From assembly GCA_021732525.1 (NCBI GenBank), contig JAKFUU010000039.1, positions 1-47,481 of the forward strand: a stretch of 47,481 nt of DNA, given 5' to 3'. The stretch comes from Sphingomonadaceae bacterium. GTDB lineage: Bacteria > Pseudomonadota > Alphaproteobacteria > Sphingomonadales > Sphingomonadaceae. Of this stretch, positions 1 to 8,434 are shown one piece after another. The number at the start of each line of letters is the position of its first letter. Position 1 is the first letter of the stretch. Position numbers and translations under genes: made by a program. The notes beneath the pieces are model-generated. The model was not told the origin of the DNA, ran no database searches, and was given only the letters and a program-made list of their open reading frames with translations.

Positions 1-2
1 CT

Positions 3-218
3 TGGGCCAATATCCGCGCCATGCCGGGCCGCAAAGTCAAACCCGCGTTCAGCCACTTTCTTTATAAATATCGCAACTTGGTCGAGAGGTTCTTTAACAA
101 ACTAAAGCACTTCCGCGCCATTGCAACCCGATACGACAAACGGGATGACAACTTCCTCGCCTCCGTCCAACTCGCCTCAATCCGAATCTGGATCAAACAT
201 AATGAGTCGGTGACCTAG
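3..218 (+). CDS. IS5-family transposase, C-terminal fragment (cut by window edge)
   Basis: The frame is open from base 3, at the left edge, to a stop at 216-218. It encodes the characteristic end of IS5/IS427-group DDE transposases: YRNLVERFFNKLKHFRAIATRYDK followed by FLASVQLASIRIWIK. The Glu of NLVERFFNK is the usual position of the third catalytic residue of the DDE triad. Only about 71 residues are visible, so whether the element is intact upstream cannot be judged. The right inverted repeat should lie within or just past the stop codon, but I could not define it without the left end. The element sits about 85 bp upstream of a LacI-type regulator gene and marks the edge of the glucan-use locus. 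Confidence 0.8.
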   Translation, partial: WANIRAMPGRKVKPAFSHFLYKYRNLVERFFNKLKHFRAIATRYDKRDDNFLASVQLASIRIWIKHNESVT

Positions 219-302
219 GGTTCCAGCGGAAGTTGGCCGAAATATTGTGTGCTTTTGCTGCATATAAAACAGCGCCGACGAACTTAAAAGGGAGCGGAAT
301 GA

Positions 303-1334
303 ATGGGCAGCTTGCCGACACGCAAGCCTACTTCTTTTGACATTGCTTATTTGGCCGGGGTGTCTCAGCCAACGGTATCGCGCGCGCTGCGCGGCAGTTC
401 GGCGGTAAGCAAGGCGACGCGCGACCGGATTGAGAAGATTGCCGAAGAGTTGAATTACCGCGTCGATAAAAATGCTTCGTCATTACGCTCGCAGCTATCG
501 AAAACATTGGCGCTGCTGTTTTTCGAAGATCCCACCCCCGATGGTAGCCATATTAACCCGTTTTTCCTGGCCATGTTGGGGGCGATTACAAGGCAATGCG
601 CGCTGCGCGGATATGATCTGCTCATCTCCTTTCAGCAATTGTCGGGCAACTGGCATATTGATTATCAGGATAGTCACCGGGCCGATGGTTTAATCCTGCT
701 CGGCTATGGCGATTATGAGGTTTACCGCGAACGGCTCACCAATTTGGTCGATCAGGGCACCCATTTTGTCCGATGGGGCCTGCCGCTGACCGACGAGCCA
801 GGATTAACCTTGGGGTCGGATAATTATGGCGGCGGGCTTGCGGCGACGCGGCATTTGATCGCCGGGGGGCGCAAAAATATCGCCTTCATCGGCACCGCCG
901 ACAGCCATGCTCCGGAATTTGAGGCGCGTTGGCAGGGATATTGCGATGCCATTGCCCAAGCCGGATTAACCCGCGTTCCCGCTTTACATTGCGAAGGTTT
1001 CAGCAGCGAGGCGACCGGGGAGAATGCCGCCGAAAAGCTTATCGCCTCCGGCCTTGCCTTCGATGCGATATTTGCGGCATCGGATCTAATCGCAATCGGC
1101 GCGATGCGAGCCATTCAGAAATATGGCCGCAAAGTTCCCGGCGATGTGGCGGTTGTCGGCTTTGATGATATTCCCGCCGCCAGCATGACCGCGCCGCCGC
1201 TCACCTCGGTTATGCAGGATTTGAAAGCGGCCGGCGAAGCGCTGGTTACCGCATTGATCCAAAAAATCGATGGCAAACATGTTCCCTCCCACGCTTTGCC
1301 GGTCAAACTCAATATTCGGGAATCGTCGCTTTAA
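303..1334 (+). CDS. LacI-family transcriptional regulator of the glucan-use locus
   Basis: A 343-residue protein of the usual LacI/GalR size. An N-terminal helix-turn-helix (about residues 12-35, DIAYLAGVSQPTVSRALRG) is followed by the hinge region (about 45-60) and a periplasmic-binding-protein-like effector domain ending in the typical VVGFDDIPAASMTAPPLTSV segment. The ATG at 303 is preceded by AAAAGGGAGCGG, a good ribosome binding site. The gene is directly upstream of, and co-oriented with, an MFS sugar permease and a GH13 enzyme, so it probably controls them in response to a malto- or isomalto-oligosaccharide. The effector is inferred from neighbours only. A palindrome with the central CG typical of LacI operators lies just after its stop codon. 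Confidence 0.88.
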   Translation: MGSLPTRKPTSFDIAYLAGVSQPTVSRALRGSSAVSKATRDRIEKIAEELNYRVDKNASSLRSQLSKTLALLFFEDPTPDGSHINPFFLAMLGAITRQCALRGYDLLISFQQLSGNWHIDYQDSHRADGLILLGYGDYEVYRERLTNLVDQGTHFVRWGLPLTDEPGLTLGSDNYGGGLAATRHLIAGGRKNIAFIGTADSHAPEFEARWQGYCDAIAQAGLTRVPALHCEGFSSEATGENAAEKLIASGLAFDAIFAASDLIAIGAMRAIQKYGRKVPGDVAVVGFDDIPAASMTAPPLTSVMQDLKAAGEALVTALIQKIDGKHVPSHALPVKLNIRESSL

Positions 1335-1341
1335 GCCCCAA

Positions 1342-1353
1342 GCATACGTATGC
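1342..1353. promoter_or_regulatory. Candidate LacI-type operator
   Basis: The perfect 12-bp palindrome GCATACGTATGC lies between the regulator stop and the MFS start, about 65 bp upstream of the latter. LacI-family operators are even palindromes centred on CG, as this one is. No clear -35/-10 pair could be read around it. The assignment rests on position and symmetry. Confidence 0.4.
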
Positions 1354-1418
1354 GCGCGCCGTAAATATTGAATGATGTTCCGCAAGCTGTCACTGTCCGT
1401 TTATTAGGGAGAGACATT

Positions 1419-2927
1419 ATGGCGGAAAAACCGCGTCAGGGCTTTTGGGGCCTGTGGAATATCAGCTTTGGCTTTTTCGGCATCCAGATCGGTTTTGCGT
1501 TGCAAAATGCGAATATGAGCCGGATTTTCCAATCCTTGGGGGCTGAACTTGATAATCTGTCGGCGCTGTGGATTGCCGCGCCGCTGACCGGTCTATTGGT
1601 ACAGCCGATCATCGGTCATTTGAGCGATCGGACATGGCTGGGCAAGCTGGGCCGCCGCCGTCCCTATTTTCTCGCTGGTGCGATATTGGCCAGTTTGGCT
1701 TTGCTGATCATGCCCGAATCCAAAATCTTATGGTTTTCGGTTTTGATGCTGTGGGTGCTCGACGCATCGATCAATGTGTCGATGGAGCCGTTCCGTGCCT
1801 TTGTCGGCGATATGCTGCGCAAGGATCAACATAGCGCCGGTTATGCGGTGCAAACCGCCTTCATCGGCGCGGGCGCGGTGGTTGGATCGATTTTCCCATG
1901 GGCGCTCGAACAGATGAATGTGTCCAATGTCGCGCCGGGCGGCGGCATTCCCGATACCGTGCGCTATGCCTTCTGGTTCGGCGGCCTTATGTTTTTCCTC
2001 TCGGTATTATGGACGGTATTTACCACGCGCGAATATAGCCCTGCCGAAATGACCGCATTTGACGGCGTGCCAAGCGAAGAAGAGGCTGGGCACGCCATCC
2101 GCTTGCTGGCCGCGAAGAATTATAGCTCCAGCCTGATTTGGATCGCCGCGGGTGCATTGGTTTTTTGGGCCACGCCGTTTTTCGGGCTTGAAAAAGAAGT
2201 GTTGTTGCTCGGCGGATTGCTTGCGGCTTATGGGTTGGCGAGCATCATCGCGATCATGCTTGCCAAGGGCGGCAGCAGCAACAATATGCTATCGAGCATC
2301 GTCGGCGATTTTTCGGGCATGCCGCCGTTGATGAAACGGCTGGCGCTGGTGCAATTTTTTAGCTGGTCGGCGCTGTTCATCATGTGGATCAACACCACGC
2401 CGGTGGTGGCGCAATATGCCTTTGGCTCCGCCGATCCGGCCAGCGCGGGGTATCAGGCGGCGGGCAATTGGGTCGGCGTGTTGTTCACCATGTATAATGC
2501 CGTTGCCGCCGTTGCCGCGCTGACCCTTTTGCCCTTTTTGTCGAAAGCGATTGGCCAAGCGAAAACGCATATCGTCGGTTTGCTGTGCGGCGCGGCGGGC
2601 TATGCCAGCTTTTTTCTGCTGCGCGACGCCAATCTGCTGCTGCTGAGCGAAATCGGCATCGGCATCGCCTGGGCCTCGATCCTGGCGATGCCTTATGCGA
2701 TGCTCGCCTCCAGCTTGCCGCAGCGTAAATTGGGAATTTACATGGGGCTGTTCAATGTGTTCGTTGTCGTGCCGCAGCTTTTGGTGGCGACCGTCATGGG
2801 ATCGATCATGCAAGCTTTCTTTCCCGGTGAGCCGATCTGGACCATGGCTTTTGCCGCCGGAACGTTGATCATTGCCGCAATTGCCATGATTCCCGTCGAC
2901 CGGATGATTGCGCCCCAGATCAAATAA
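1419..2927 (+). CDS. MFS sugar transporter, SLC45/sucrose-maltose permease type
   Basis: A hydrophobic 502-residue protein with about twelve predicted membrane segments. After the second or third helix it carries LGKLGRRRPYFLAGA, the GRRRP(Y/F) loop typical of SLC45/SUT-like and related bacterial maltose/sucrose:proton symporters. An upstream in-frame ATG exists at 1368, but the ATG at 1419 has the ribosome site TTAGGGAGAGAC directly in front and gives a normal N-terminus (MAEKPRQGFWGLWNISFGFFG). It sits 11 bp upstream of the GH13 gene in the same operon, so it probably imports the short glucan released by that enzyme. The exact sugar cannot be told from sequence. Confidence 0.85.
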   Translation: MAEKPRQGFWGLWNISFGFFGIQIGFALQNANMSRIFQSLGAELDNLSALWIAAPLTGLLVQPIIGHLSDRTWLGKLGRRRPYFLAGAILASLALLIMPESKILWFSVLMLWVLDASINVSMEPFRAFVGDMLRKDQHSAGYAVQTAFIGAGAVVGSIFPWALEQMNVSNVAPGGGIPDTVRYAFWFGGLMFFLSVLWTVFTTREYSPAEMTAFDGVPSEEEAGHAIRLLAAKNYSSSLIWIAAGALVFWATPFFGLEKEVLLLGGLLAAYGLASIIAIMLAKGGSSNNMLSSIVGDFSGMPPLMKRLALVQFFSWSALFIMWINTTPVVAQYAFGSADPASAGYQAAGNWVGVLFTMYNAVAAVAALTLLPFLSKAIGQAKTHIVGLLCGAAGYASFFLLRDANLLLLSEIGIGIAWASILAMPYAMLASSLPQRKLGIYMGLFNVFVVVPQLLVATVMGSIMQAFFPGEPIWTMAFAAGTLIIAAIAMIPVDRMIAPQIK

Positions 2928-2938
2928 GGAGCCTGAAA

Positions 2939-4327
2939 ATGCGCCGCAGTTATGTTGCCCTCGCCGCCATTTTGGCATTGCTCACGGGATGTAAGCAAGC
3001 CGTGGCGACCGCCGGGTGGGAAGCCGAACCCTATGTCACGCTCCAAAATGCCGAATGGACCAAAAACGCGGTTCTCTATCAAATCAACACCCGGCAATTT
3101 ACGCCAGAAGGCACCTTTGCCGCTGCGCAAAAACAGCTCCCCCGGCTGAAAGCGCTGGGCGTTGATATTTTGTGGATCATGCCTATCCATCCCATTGGCG
3201 CAAAGAACCGCAAGGGCAGCTTGGGTTCGCCTTATTCGGTGAAGGATTATTACGGCGTCAACCCGGAATTTGGCACGCTGGACGATTTCAAGGCCTTTAT
3301 AAAAGCCGCGCATGATCAGGATATGAAGGTGATTATCGATTGGGTGGCCAACCATACCGCGTGGGATCATCCGCTGGCGAACGAACATCCCGAATATTAT
3401 GAGAAGGATTGGAAGGGCGATTTTCGGCCAACCCCGTGGCAAGATTGGTCCGACATTATCGATCTTGATTGGACCAAAACGGGCGTGCGGCAACATGTCG
3501 GCGAGGCAATGGAATATTGGGTGCGCGAGGCGGATATTGATGGCTTTCGCGCCGATGTCGCCGGATTTGTGCCCGTCGATTTTTGGAACAAGCTGCGCGC
3601 GCGGCTGGACAAAATAAAGCCGGTCTTCATGCTGGCCGAATGGAAAACCCCCGAAATGCACCGTTCGGCCTTTGACGCCAGCTATGCGTGGGATTGGCAT
3701 AATAGCGCCCGCGACATTGCCCAGGGCAAAGCGAATGCCACCGCATTTTATGGCTTTTGGGGGGAACAGGAAAGCACCTGGCCCGCCGAAGCCATGCGCA
3801 TGCCCTATATTGAAAATCATGACAGCAACGCATGGGAAGGCACGCAATATGAAAATTTCGGCGCGGGGTTGGAAACGATGATCGCGCTGTCTTTTGCCAG
3901 CGATGGCATTCCGCTGATCCATAATGGCCAGGAAGCCTGCAACAAAAAACGGCTCGCCTTTTTTGAAAAGGACGCGATCGATTGGACGCAAAGCGAGGGT
4001 TGTAATTTGGGCGCGCTATATTCCCGGCTGATCGCTTTTAAGCGGGCCAATCGAGCCTTATCGAATGGCAAATGGGGCGGGCGGATGCAAAAGGTTGAAA
4101 ATGACGCGCCGCAACAAATCTTCAGCTTCGTGCGACAGAAAGCGGGCAATAAGGTCATTGGAATTTTCAATCTGTCGGGTAAGGCCGTCACCTTCCAATT
4201 GACGAGCGGACTTGCAAGCGGGCGCTATCGCGATTGGGATGGCGGCCAAAAAATACAGGTCGAAACGAACAAGCCGATGACCTTAGGATCATGGGAATAT
4301 CGTTTATTCGCCGCATCTCCGCAGTAA
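2939..4327 (+). CDS. GH13 alpha-amylase family lipoprotein
   Basis: A 462-residue glycoside hydrolase family 13 protein. A lipoprotein signal peptide ends in LLTGC (Cys18), placing it in the envelope. All four GH13 motifs are present: DWVANH (residues 134-139), GFRADVAG with nucleophile Asp206, MLAEW with acid/base Glu234, and ENHDS with the transition-state stabiliser Asp295. A small beta-sandwich domain follows at about 385-460. At 462 residues it is compact and lacks obvious starch-binding domains. The start ATG follows GGAGCCTGAAA. As the last gene after the LacI regulator and MFS permease, it probably degrades maltodextrin-like glucans at the cell envelope; alpha-amylase versus alpha-glucosidase specificity is undetermined. 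Confidence 0.9.
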   Translation: MRRSYVALAAILALLTGCKQAVATAGWEAEPYVTLQNAEWTKNAVLYQINTRQFTPEGTFAAAQKQLPRLKALGVDILWIMPIHPIGAKNRKGSLGSPYSVKDYYGVNPEFGTLDDFKAFIKAAHDQDMKVIIDWVANHTAWDHPLANEHPEYYEKDWKGDFRPTPWQDWSDIIDLDWTKTGVRQHVGEAMEYWVREADIDGFRADVAGFVPVDFWNKLRARLDKIKPVFMLAEWKTPEMHRSAFDASYAWDWHNSARDIAQGKANATAFYGFWGEQESTWPAEAMRMPYIENHDSNAWEGTQYENFGAGLETMIALSFASDGIPLIHNGQEACNKKRLAFFEKDAIDWTQSEGCNLGALYSRLIAFKRANRALSNGKWGGRMQKVENDAPQQIFSFVRQKAGNKVIGIFNLSGKAVTFQLTSGLASGRYRDWDGGQKIQVETNKPMTLGSWEYRLFAASPQ

Positions 4328-4408
4328 CGGGGCGAAATTTCCTAAACGCCTGAATAGGGGAAGGAAGTAGGCCTTTCTTTTGCCGCGCACCGCGCATAAG
4401 GCGGCGCG

Positions 4409-5683
4409 ATGGCGAATATGGACAGTGACATTGCGGGCCTTCCCGCGCGCCAATCGGCCATGCGCTTGCTGGATGCGGTGATGCGCATGGGCACGCCGAT
4501 GGACCATGCGGTCAACAACGCTTGCAAGGGTCTGGCACCGACCGACCGGGCATTGGCGATTGCGATTGCGCAAGAGGCACTGCGCTGGATGGTCGATCTT
4601 GATCACTTGATCGACAGCAAGACCAAACAGCGCCTGCCGGATGATGCCAAGGCACGGATGGTGCTGCGCCTTGCGCTTGCGCAGGCTTTACGGCTGAATA
4701 CGCCGCCCCATGCCGCAATTGCCACCGCATTGCCGATGCTGGAGGGCGGCCCGCGCCGCTTGGTGCATGGTGTGCTCGGCGCGCTATTTCGCAGCGATGC
4801 GGCATTGCCCGACCGGCCTTCGCTGCCCGGTGGCGCGGCGCTGCGCTGGCAAATGGCGTGGGGGGATGCGATGTTGGCGGCGGCGCAGACGGCGCTGGCG
4901 CAGCCGCCATTGCTCGACATTGCCCTGCGCGAACCCGATAAAACGGCGCAATGGGAACAACGTCTTGGCGGGATCAGCCTGATGCCAGGTCATGTCCGCT
5001 GCCCGCGCGGAACCGCCATCGACGCGCTGGATGGTTATGATGAGGGCGCATGGTGGGTGCAGGATCTCGCCGCCAGCCTGCCCGCGCGGATTTTAGGGTC
5101 CGGTGAGGGCCGCAAAGCGCTCGATCTATGCGCCGCGCCAGGCGGCAAAACGATGCAGCTTGCCGCGCAGGGCTGGCATGTAACCGCGCTCGACAATAGC
5201 GCCCGGCGGATGGAGCGGCTCTCCAGCAATTTGGCGCGGGTGCGCCTGACCGCCGAATTGATCCGGGCGGATGTAACGACATGGGAAAGCGGCCCGATTT
5301 TTGATGCGATCCTGCTCGATGCGCCCTGCAGCGCGACGGGCACGATGCGCCGCCATCCCGACGTGCTGCACCGGATCGGGATGCGGCAAGTGAATGAGCT
5401 GGCCGCGCTGCAAAGCGCCATGCTCGACCGCGCGGCAAAATGGCTTAAAGTCGGCGGGCATCTGGTCTATGCCACCTGCTCGATCGAACCGCATGAGGGC
5501 GAAGCGCAGGTCGATGCATTTTTGGCGCGCAACAAGGATTATGCCATCGCGGCGATTGATTCCAGCGCGTTACCCGCCGGGATAGTGCCGGATGAAAGGG
5601 GCTGTATCCGCACCCTGCCCGGCATGTTGAGCGAAGCGGGCGGTCTCGACGGATTTTTCGTGGCGCGCTTTATTAGGCTTTAG
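4409..5683 (+). CDS. rsmB: 16S rRNA (cytosine-C5)-methyltransferase, RsmB/NOP family
   Basis: A 424-residue protein with an N-terminal NusB-like RNA-binding domain (about residues 10-135) and a C-terminal class I SAM methyltransferase domain. The SAM loop is LDLCAAPGGKT (238-248). The two cysteines of m5C methyltransferases are both present: Cys307 in DAPCSATGT and the nucleophile Cys357 in YATCSIE. In E. coli the enzyme methylates C967 of 16S rRNA. The start at 4409 gives a normal N-terminus, although no strong ribosome site is visible; a second ATG lies at 4418. It heads the gene group rsmB-rpe-heparinase-purH, an order common in alphaproteobacteria. Confidence 0.9.
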   Translation: MANMDSDIAGLPARQSAMRLLDAVMRMGTPMDHAVNNACKGLAPTDRALAIAIAQEALRWMVDLDHLIDSKTKQRLPDDAKARMVLRLALAQALRLNTPPHAAIATALPMLEGGPRRLVHGVLGALFRSDAALPDRPSLPGGAALRWQMAWGDAMLAAAQTALAQPPLLDIALREPDKTAQWEQRLGGISLMPGHVRCPRGTAIDALDGYDEGAWWVQDLAASLPARILGSGEGRKALDLCAAPGGKTMQLAAQGWHVTALDNSARRMERLSSNLARVRLTAELIRADVTTWESGPIFDAILLDAPCSATGTMRRHPDVLHRIGMRQVNELAALQSAMLDRAAKWLKVGGHLVYATCSIEPHEGEAQVDAFLARNKDYAIAAIDSSALPAGIVPDERGCIRTLPGMLSEAGGLDGFFVARFIRL

Positions 5684-5694
5684 GTTGCGTTAGA

Positions 5695-5738
5695 GCGATT
5701 TCAAGTGAGGTGGAAACACCGAACGGCTCGGAAATCGC
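5695..5738 (+). repeat. Structured dispersed repeat, copy 1
   Basis: The element begins about a dozen bases after the rsmB stop. An outer stem GCGATTTC / GAAATCGC (5695-5702 with 5731-5738) encloses an inner hairpin GGTG-GAAA-CACC with a GNRA-type tetraloop. A 33-base core (5705-5737) is identical to the second copy downstream of clpS at 28460-28492. The pairing suggests an RNA or DNA fold rather than a random duplication. Function unknown. Confidence 0.7.
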
Positions 5739-5781
5739 GGAAAACTGGGTCTAGTATATATATTTACATGGTGTTTGACTG

Positions 5782-5886
5782 AGAGAGATCCCGGCTTTCG
5801 CCGGGATGACGTGCAAGTTTAGATGTTTGAATAAGCTTACCACCTCAAAATTTAATCGTCATCCCGGCGAAAGCCGGGATCTCTCT
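5782..5886. repeat. Paired palindromic repeat, type A, copy 1
   Basis: Two perfect 30-bp inverted arms (5782-5811 and 5857-5886) are separated by about 45 bp. Each arm is itself a hairpin (CCCGGCTTTCGCCGGG). The CGTCAT ends face inward. The spacer resembles the spacer of the copy at 31089-31186, so arms and loop move together as one element. Confidence 0.85.
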
Positions 5887-6002
5887 CCGCAGCGCAACAT
5901 CGTTAAAATTACACCTCAACAATCTAAGATTCTCCCCCAAGTTTCCACAGCTTTTTCCCCCGCCAACTTGTCGCTATACCGCGCTTTCGCTATGGCAAAG
6001 CC

Positions 6003-6665
6003 ATGACCCGCCCGATCAAAATTTCTCCTTCGATATTATCCGCCGACTTTGCCCGGTTGGGCGAGGAAATCCGCGCCATCGACGCTGCCGGCTGCGATTG
6101 GATCCATGTCGATGTGATGGATGGCCATTTTGTGCCCAATATCACCATCGGCCCGGCGGTGGTCAAAGCGCTCCGCCCGCATAGCGCCAAGCCGTTTGAC
6201 GTGCATTTGATGATCAGCCCGGTCGATGGTTATCTGGAGGCCTTTGCCGATGCCGGCGCGGATATTATCACTGTCCATCCCGAGGCCGGGCCGCATATCC
6301 ACCGGACGATTCAGGCGATCAAGGCGCTGGGCAAAAAAGCCGGCGTGGTGCTGAACCCCGGCACGCCCGCAAAGATGCTCGATTATCTGATCGATGAGGT
6401 GGATTTGATCTTGGTGATGAGCGTCAATCCCGGCTTTGGCGGGCAAAGCTTTATTTCCAGTCAGCTGCGCAAAATTGAGGCGATCCGTATGATGATCGAC
6501 AAAACGGGGCGCGAAATTCATTTGGAGGTGGACGGCGGCATCACATTGGAGACCGCGCCGCTGGCCATTGCCGCGGGCGCCGACGTGCTGGTCGCCGGCA
6601 CCGCGACTTTCCGGGGCGGCCCCGATCAATATGCCGCCAATATCTGCGCTTTAAGAGGTGAATAA
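6003..6665 (+). CDS. rpe: Ribulose-phosphate 3-epimerase
   Basis: A 220-residue TIM-barrel protein of normal length that interconverts ribulose 5-phosphate and xylulose 5-phosphate in the pentose phosphate pathway. Family signatures are clear: [17 protein letters not shown] at the N-terminus, [17 protein letters not shown] with metal-binding His and Asp, [20 protein letters not shown], and LEVDGGI near the C-terminus with the second catalytic Asp. The start ATG has no strong ribosome site. Its last codons overlap the proposed GTG start of the next gene by 8 bp, pointing to co-transcription. Confidence 0.95.
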   Translation: MTRPIKISPSILSADFARLGEEIRAIDAAGCDWIHVDVMDGHFVPNITIGPAVVKALRPHSAKPFDVHLMISPVDGYLEAFADAGADIITVHPEAGPHIHRTIQAIKALGKKAGVVLNPGTPAKMLDYLIDEVDLILVMSVNPGFGGQSFISSQLRKIEAIRMMIDKTGREIHLEVDGGITLETAPLAIAAGADVLVAGTATFRGGPDQYAANICALRGE

Positions 6666-8430
6666 GCAGGTGCGAATAGGCGGTAATCGCCAAGATATTG
6701 ATGCCATCCGATCCGGTGAAGCTATGTCTATGCCTGCTGAAGGCAGCGCATTGATTGTGCGTCCAACCGGACGGGGACAATCGATCGCCGAAAAAGTCAG
6801 CCGGATGTTCTATAAGCTCACTTGGGCCGCGCCGCTGCATAATATGCGGCTGACGGGTAAGCTGCCACTGCGATTACTTGCGGTGCCAAACGATCCTTTG
6901 CTGGCCGATCATGCCCGGGGGCAGGCGCTGCGCCTGGGCAAATTTCGTTACCAAGGGCTGGAACAACCGCTGGCCACGATCAATTATGACAAGTTGCTGC
7001 TGCCGCCGGCTATGGTCAATTATATCCACCGTTTTGATTGGTTGCGCGATCTTGCCGCCGCCACCAGCCGGGCCGACGGCGCGCCCATTGCTGCCGCGAT
7101 CACCGAAGCTTGGCTAGCGGGGAATAGTCAGAAATTTCGCGACTCGCCCTGGCGGGTGGACAATGCCGCTTGGCGCTTGCTGAATATGGCCGCCTGGGCT
7201 CCGCTTATCCTGTCGAGCAGCGATCCGATCTACCGTTCATCGGTGCTCAATCATATCGCCCGCAACGCCCGGCATTTGGACCGCAGCGTCCCGCGCGGCA
7301 GCAATTGTTATGCCCGGCTTACCGGCTGGGCGGGCGTGGTGGCGGCATCTTTGCTGCTACCCGATGGCAAAGCGCGGCGCGTGGTGGGCGAAGTGGCGAT
7401 TGCCGATGCGATTGATGCTTGCATATTTGCCGATGGCGGCTTGGTATCCCGGTCACCCATGCAGCTGATGGAATTGATCGGTTTGTTCAGCATGCTGCGC
7501 CAATGCTATATAGCAACGGGCAATGATATACCGCCTTATCTGGCTGGCGCATTGAACCGCACCGTGCCGGCTTTATTGGGCCTAACCCATGCCGACGGCG
7601 GGCTGGGTGCTTGGCAGGGTTCGGGGCAGGTTTCGGCAGAGCATATTGAAGCGTTGGTGGCGGCATCCGCCGTGCGCGCGCGACCGCAGCGGCAAGCGCT
7701 TGATTGGGGGTATCAACGGGTGGCTGCGGGCAAAGCCGTGCTGCTGCTCGATGCCGGGCCGCCGCCGCTCGCCAAGCAATCGGATGCGGGATGCGCATCA
7801 ACGCTGGCCTTTGAATTGTCGCATGATCGCCAGCGTATCATCGTCAATTGCGGCGGCGCGGCGTTGGTGGGGGCGAATATCCCGGCGGCCCTCGCTCGCG
7901 GGCTGCGCACCACCGCAGCGCATAGCACCTTGTGTATCGACAACCGCAATTCAACCGCCATTCTACCCGGCGGCCAATTGGGCAAGGGCGTGTCCGAGGT
8001 CGGGCTGGACCGGCGCGACATCGATAAAGCAACCCGGATTGAGGCCAGCCATGATGGCTATGCACGGGCCTATGGCTTCACTCATAGCCGCTTGCTGATC
8101 CTGCGTTCCGACGGGCTGGAACTGCGCGGTGAGGATACATTGCTGCCGCATCCGCGCCATAAGGCGAAGGATAATGTGCCCGTGCAAATCCGCTTTCATT
8201 TGGGTGCCCATATCGAATTGACCGAAAGCGGCCAAAATCGGTCGGTCATCTTGCGGCTTGCCGATGGCTCCAGCTGGCTATTTGCGGCGGGCGCGGGTGA
8301 TGTAACGGTCGATGAAAGCATTTGGGTCGATGGCAATGGCCGCCCGCATCCATCGCAGCAATTGGTGATCGATGTTGTAGCGGGCAAAGGCGGGCTGTCG
8401 GCCGGCTGGCAATTTAGATTTTTAGGGTGA
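6658..8430 (+). CDS. Heparinase II/III-like protein
   Basis: A 590-residue protein of the alphaproteobacterial heparinase II/III family: an N-terminal alpha-helical toroid region (about residues 40-330) and a C-terminal beta-sandwich (about 370-585). It resembles polysaccharide lyases of the PL8/PL12/PL21 type. Family members sit next to purH and rsmB in many alphaproteobacteria, but their natural substrate is not established, and no signal peptide is visible here. The start is uncertain: the GTG at 6658 overlaps rpe, while the ATG at 6730 lies about 9 bases after GGTGAAG and may be the real start. Catalytic residues were not assigned with confidence. Confidence 0.82.
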   Translation: MNKQVRIGGNRQDIDAIRSGEAMSMPAEGSALIVRPTGRGQSIAEKVSRMFYKLTWAAPLHNMRLTGKLPLRLLAVPNDPLLADHARGQALRLGKFRYQGLEQPLATINYDKLLLPPAMVNYIHRFDWLRDLAAATSRADGAPIAAAITEAWLAGNSQKFRDSPWRVDNAAWRLLNMAAWAPLILSSSDPIYRSSVLNHIARNARHLDRSVPRGSNCYARLTGWAGVVAASLLLPDGKARRVVGEVAIADAIDACIFADGGLVSRSPMQLMELIGLFSMLRQCYIATGNDIPPYLAGALNRTVPALLGLTHADGGLGAWQGSGQVSAEHIEALVAASAVRARPQRQALDWGYQRVAAGKAVLLLDAGPPPLAKQSDAGCASTLAFELSHDRQRIIVNCGGAALVGANIPAALARGLRTTAAHSTLCIDNRNSTAILPGGQLGKGVSEVGLDRRDIDKATRIEASHDGYARAYGFTHSRLLILRSDGLELRGEDTLLPHPRHKAKDNVPVQIRFHLGAHIELTESGQNRSVILRLADGSSWLFAAGAGDVTVDESIWVDGNGRPHPSQQLVIDVVAGKGGLSAGWQFRFLG

Positions 8431-8434
8431 TATA

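Larger units (their letters stand above)
5684..6002. other. 319-bp gap between rsmB and rpe made of two repeat elements
   Basis: No gene is seen. The left part is the structured repeat at 5695-5738, the middle is a paired palindrome at 5782-5886, and the remaining roughly 115 bp upstream of rpe must carry any promoter for rpe. No convincing -35/-10 pair was found. Confidence 0.6.

Noticed and set aside
2738-3991. 417-residue open frame on the minus strand
   Set aside because: It lies antisense to the GH13 gene, which has all four catalytic motifs; the translation has no recognisable family and is a by-product of GC-rich codon use.
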